The notes under the pieces are model-generated. The model was given only the letters and a program-made list of their open reading frames with translations, was not told where the DNA came from and searched no databases. From NCBI RefSeq assembly GCF_040298565.1, contig NZ_JBEPAK010000168.1, positions 1 through 15,558 of the forward strand: a stretch of DNA of 15,558 nt. Reading direction: 5' to 3'. The position numbers and the translations under genes are program-made. Every line of letters begins with the position of its first letter. Position 1 is the stretch's first letter. Origin of the DNA: Kitasatospora sp040298565 (GTDB lineage Bacteria > Actinomycetota > Actinomycetes > Streptomycetales > Streptomycetaceae). This document shows, piece after piece, positions 12,787-15,558 of this stretch.

Positions 12787-14379
12787 ATGACCGCCACCAC
12801 CGCACGGCCCCGCGCCGACGGACCCGCCGTCACCCTGCGCTCGGTGCGCAAGAGCTACGGGCCGGTCACCGTGCTCGACCTCCCCGCCCTGGAGCTGAGG
12901 AGAGGACAGATCACTTGTGTGGTCGGCGAGAACGGGGCCGGCAAGTCCACCCTCATGGGCGTGCTCTCCGGCATCGTCGCCCCGACGGCAGGAGAGGTCC
13001 TGATCGGCGGTCGCCCCCTGCAACCGGGCCGGCCCGACCACGCCAAGTCCCTCGGCGTCGGCCTGGTGTCGCAGGAGTTCCCGCTGGTCGGAGGGCTGAG
13101 CGTGGCCGAGAACCTGCTGCTCGGCCGGCGCCCCCGAACCGCCCGGAAGGCGGGGCCGCTGCGCCGCGCTCTGTTCGACCGGGCCGGCACCCGGAGCGAG
13201 GCCCGGGAACTGCTGGCGGACATCGGCGTCGACGGGATCGATGTCGACCGCAGGGTGGACCGACTGCCCGTCCCGCTGCGGCAGATGATCGAGATCGCCA
13301 AGGCCTGGGGCACCCGCCCCCTGGTCCTGATCCTCGACGAGCCCACCTCCTCGCTCGGACCGGTCGAGGCCGGGAAGGTCCTCGCCCTCGCCCGGCGGCA
13401 CGCCGCGGCCGGCGGGGCCGTCCTGTTCATCGGGCACCGCCTGGACGAGGTACGGGACCTCGCCGACCGCGTGCTGGTGCTGCGCAGCGGCCTCCTGGTC
13501 GCCGACCTCTCCCCCGCGCAGGCCACCGAGGAGCGGATGATCCGCGAGATGGTCGGCGTCGACCTCGCCCAGGAGGTGACCGTGCGGCCCGTCCCGCCGA
13601 CGGCCCGCCGGGTGCTGACCGCCCACGGGCTGACCGCGGCCGGCCTCGGCCCGGTCGACCTGGAACTGCGCGCCGGGGAGGTCGTCGGCGTCGCCGGGCT
13701 GATGGGCTCCGGCCGCAGCCGGCTGCTGCACACCCTGATGGGCGCGCAGCCGCGCACCGGTGGCGAGGTCGAACTGAACGGCCGCCGCTTCCGTCCGCGC
13801 CATCCCGCCGACGCGGTCGCCGCCGGCATCGGCCTGGTGCCGGAGGACCGCAAGGAGCAGGCGCTGTTGCTGCGGCACCCGGTGCGCTGGAACGCCACCC
13901 TGGCCACCCTGCGACGCGACTCCCGGCACGGTGTGCTCACCCCGCGCGGCGACCGGGAACGCTCCCGCCGGATCGTCGAGGACCTGGGCGTGCGGCTGCA
14001 CAGCCAGGAGCAGCCGATCGGCGACCTGTCCGGCGGGAACCAGCAGAAGGTCGTGTTCGGGCGGTGGCTGCACGCCGATCCCGAGGTGCTACTGCTCGAC
14101 GAGCCCACCCGGGGCGTCGACGTCGGCGCCAAGGCCGAGATCTACCGGCTCGTCGACCGGGCCGCGGCCGAGGGCCTCGCCGTCCTGATGGCCTCGTCCG
14201 AGCTGGAGGAACTGCTGCGGATCTGCCACCGGATCCTGGTCATGGCCGACGGCCGGATCGTCGCCGACCTGCCGCGCGAGCGCTTCGGCAAGGAGCTGAT
14301 CATGACCGCCGCGACGGGCGGGCGAAGCCCGTCGGCGGACGCGCAACCCCAGGCAGCAGATTCGGAGGCCACCGCATGA
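12787..14379 (+). CDS. Double-domain sugar ABC transporter ATPase (RbsA/XylG/AraG class)
   Basis: A 530-residue cytoplasmic protein with two fused nucleotide-binding domains that powers sugar import. Domain 1: Walker A 'GENGAGKST' (47-55), Walker B 'LILDEPTSS' (Asp184, Glu185) and switch His217; its signature position reads 'LPVPLRQMIEIAKAW' instead of an LSGGQ-like motif. Domain 2: a degenerate Walker A 'GLMGSGRSRL' lacking the lysine (304-313), 'LVPEDRKEQALLL' (350-362), a canonical signature 'LSGGNQQKVVFGRWL' (414-428) and Walker B 'LLLDEPTRGVDVG'. Thus one intact and one degenerate ATP site are expected, as is common in the class. The ATG at 12787 lies four bases after the lipoprotein stop; the stop overlaps the permease ATG. 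The last 20 residues are a Ser/Ala-rich tail. Confidence 0.95.
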   Translation: MTATTARPRADGPAVTLRSVRKSYGPVTVLDLPALELRRGQITCVVGENGAGKSTLMGVLSGIVAPTAGEVLIGGRPLQPGRPDHAKSLGVGLVSQEFPLVGGLSVAENLLLGRRPRTARKAGPLRRALFDRAGTRSEARELLADIGVDGIDVDRRVDRLPVPLRQMIEIAKAWGTRPLVLILDEPTSSLGPVEAGKVLALARRHAAAGGAVLFIGHRLDEVRDLADRVLVLRSGLLVADLSPAQATEERMIREMVGVDLAQEVTVRPVPPTARRVLTAHGLTAAGLGPVDLELRAGEVVGVAGLMGSGRSRLLHTLMGAQPRTGGEVELNGRRFRPRHPADAVAAGIGLVPEDRKEQALLLRHPVRWNATLATLRRDSRHGVLTPRGDRERSRRIVEDLGVRLHSQEQPIGDLSGGNQQKVVFGRWLHADPEVLLLDEPTRGVDVGAKAEIYRLVDRAAAEGLAVLMASSELEELLRICHRILVMADGRIVADLPRERFGKELIMTAATGGRSPSADAQPQAADSEATA

Positions 14380-15383
14380 CGACCCGGACCGCCCCTCTCC
14401 ACCGCGACGCGGCGGCACCGCCGAGGAGCCGGCTGCGCGCACTGGTCGACACGCCCGAGGTGGGTGTCGTGCTCGCCTGCGTCGCGGTGTTCACGGCGCT
14501 CTCGCTGTCCCGCGACACCTTCGCCAGCGCGGTGAACCTCCAGGGCATGGGGGCCGACCTGGCTCAGTACGGCCTGATCGCGGTCGGCGAGTCCCTGGTG
14601 ATCCTGACCGGCGGCATCGACCTGTCGGTGGGTGCCCTGCTCGGCACCAGCGTGATCCTGATGTCCTGGTTCGACGTGCGTGCCGGGCTTCCCGCCCCTC
14701 TGGCGATCCTGGCCACCCTGGCCGTCGCCGGACTGGTCGGGCTGGTGCACGGGCTGGCCGTCACCCGGCTGCGGATGCCGCCGTTCGTCGTCACGCTCGT
14801 CACGTACACGGTGGCGCAGGGCGTCACGCTCGCGATCACCTCCGGGACCTCGATCGTCGGGATCTCCCCGTTCTTCGGGGACGTCGGCCAGAGCTACCTG
14901 GCCCAGATCCCGGTGCCGCTGGTGCTGTTCGCGGTGTTCACCGCCGCGGTCTGGTTCTTCCTGGAACGCACCTGTGCCGGCCGCCAGGTCTACGCCGTGG
15001 GCGGCAACGCCGAGGCGGCCCGGCTCGCCGGTATCCGCGGCGACCGGCGCGTGGTGTCCATGTACGTGGCCTCCTCGCTGGTGTCGGCGTTCGCCGGCCT
15101 GCTCGTGCTGGGCCGGATGGGCGTGGGCTCCGCGAGCGGGGTGGGCGTCGGCTGGGAGCTCTCGGCGATCGCCGCGGCCGTCATCGGCGGCGTCAGCCTG
15201 ACCGGCGGACAGGGCCGGATCCTGGGGATCGTGGCCGGGGCCGTGCTGCTGGAACTCATCAACAACGGGCTGACGACCCTGCAGGTCAACTCGAACTACA
15301 CGAACATCGTGCTCGGCTGCGTCCTGGGGCTGGCCATCACGGCCGACCGGCTGCGGGCCAGGCGGCTGGCGGGGCGGTCCTGA
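14376..15383 (+). CDS. Sugar ABC transporter permease (BPD_transp_2 family)
   Basis: A 335-residue integral membrane protein, the channel of the importer, presumably a homodimer as in the ribose/arabinose class because only one permease gene is present. After a basic cytoplasmic N-terminus (1-27) the membrane segments start near 29-45. Family motifs are 'LVILTGGIDLSVGALLG' (74-90), 'LRMPPFVVTLVTY' (132-144), the ATPase-contacting loop 'YAVGGNAEAARLAGI' (206-220) and 'AAAVIGGVSLTGGQG' (266-280). About eight to ten membrane spans are expected. The ATG overlaps the ATPase TGA as ATGA and has GGAGG seven bases upstream. It ends in a basic tail and is followed directly by a GC hairpin, so it is the last gene of the operon. 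Confidence 0.95.
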   Translation: MTTRTAPLHRDAAAPPRSRLRALVDTPEVGVVLACVAVFTALSLSRDTFASAVNLQGMGADLAQYGLIAVGESLVILTGGIDLSVGALLGTSVILMSWFDVRAGLPAPLAILATLAVAGLVGLVHGLAVTRLRMPPFVVTLVTYTVAQGVTLAITSGTSIVGISPFFGDVGQSYLAQIPVPLVLFAVFTAAVWFFLERTCAGRQVYAVGGNAEAARLAGIRGDRRVVSMYVASSLVSAFAGLLVLGRMGVGSASGVGVGWELSAIAAAVIGGVSLTGGQGRILGIVAGAVLLELINNGLTTLQVNSNYTNIVLGCVLGLAITADRLRARRLAGRS

Positions 15384-15385
15384 CC

Positions 15386-15423
15386 CGCCGCGCCGGCCCG
15401 GCGGCTGCGGGGGCCGGGCGGCG
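15386..15423 (+). terminator. Hairpin terminator after the permease
   Basis: Left arm 15386-15399 and right arm 15411-15423 pair over 13 bp with one bulged G; the loop is 11 bases. It begins two bases after the permease stop and ends the ABC operon. There is no T-tract. Confidence 0.55.
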
Positions 15424-15437
15424 CGTCCGGCCCTGCC

Positions 15438-15558
15438 GCGTGGTCGTCCACCGGAGGCCGGGCGCCGCGCAGTCCGCACGACCAGACCGTCTGCGAGGTG
15501 CTCAGCCGCACCCTGGGCATCGCCGTCACCTACGAACAGCTCTGGGGCCGGATGGGCG
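15438..15558 (+). pseudogene. Start-less fragment resembling a Streptomyces HTH/TPR-type regulator (runs off window)
   Basis: The frame starting at 15438 reads 'WSSTGGRAPRSPHDQTVCEV' and then 'LSRTLGIAVTYEQLWGRMG' to the window edge. It looks like the segment just after the helix-turn-helix of large Streptomyces regulators, where a Trp-containing helix and 'GR.PR' lead into a 'VLS..LG..V...LW' helix. No in-frame ATG, GTG or TTG lies between the permease stop (15383, same frame) and this homologous part, and only about 50 bases are available where a helix-turn-helix of some 30 residues should be. The likely reading is a gene whose 5' end was lost; an unusual start such as the CTG at 15405 is the alternative. 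Family assignment is from memory and tentative. Confidence 0.4.

Noticed and set aside
1..15558. tRNA, rRNA, insertion sequence, phage or toxin-antitoxin genes
   Set aside because: No cloverleaf, transposase motif, terminal inverted repeat pair or small antitoxin-like pair was recognised on either strand.

Overview
The window is chromosomal DNA of a very GC-rich actinobacterium. The strong G/C bias at third codon positions, PadR/LacI regulators, Streptomyces-style GGAGG ribosome binding sites, GC hairpin terminators without T-tracts and leaderless-looking genes all point to Streptomyces, Kitasatospora or a close relative. The core, about 3.1-15.4 kb, is an L-arabinose utilisation locus. The left 3 kb holds unrelated small genes and a gene remnant.

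Left part (1-3131). A minus-strand gene start cut by the window edge resembles the N-terminus of an ABC1/AarF-type kinase. A PadR-family regulator (+) converges on a two-gene minus-strand operon, an NTF2/SnoaL-like protein followed by an SGNH hydrolase, which overlap by ATGA. Then comes the C-terminal remnant of a phytanoyl-CoA dioxygenase-like gene, overlapping by ATGA a 96-residue protein of unknown function. A hairpin and a 29-bp tandem duplication close this part.

Arabinose part. On the minus strand lie araB (ribulokinase), araD (L-ribulose-5-phosphate 4-epimerase) and araA (L-arabinose isomerase), followed past a hairpin by an aldose 1-epimerase. Upstream on the same strand is a LacI-family regulator, and upstream of that a secreted GH54 alpha-L-arabinofuranosidase with a C-terminal ricin-type beta-trefoil (CBM13-like). 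Divergent from the GH54 gene is a three-gene ABC importer operon of the ribose/xylose class (lipoprotein, double-domain ATPase, permease). A likely model is this: the secreted GH54 enzyme releases L-arabinose from arabinan or arabinoxylan, the ABC system imports it, the epimerase speeds ring interconversion, and AraA, AraB and AraD convert arabinose to ribulose, ribulose-5-phosphate and xylulose-5-phosphate.

Regulation. Four copies of a 12-bp site, GTTAGCGYTCAC, occur only in the two control regions of this locus: two in tandem at the araBDA promoter, one in the GH54 leader and one in the ABC promoter. The site closely resembles the symmetric lac operator, and the LacI-family protein encoded here has an almost LacI-identical recognition helix. 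This makes a self-contained LacI-type arabinose regulon the most coherent story of the window. The araB leader also carries a perfect 18-bp stem-loop of unknown role. I found no tRNA, rRNA, CRISPR array, transposase or phage gene. The genes are recognisable families, so any novelty lies in regulation and in the gene remnants rather than in an obviously new enzyme system.
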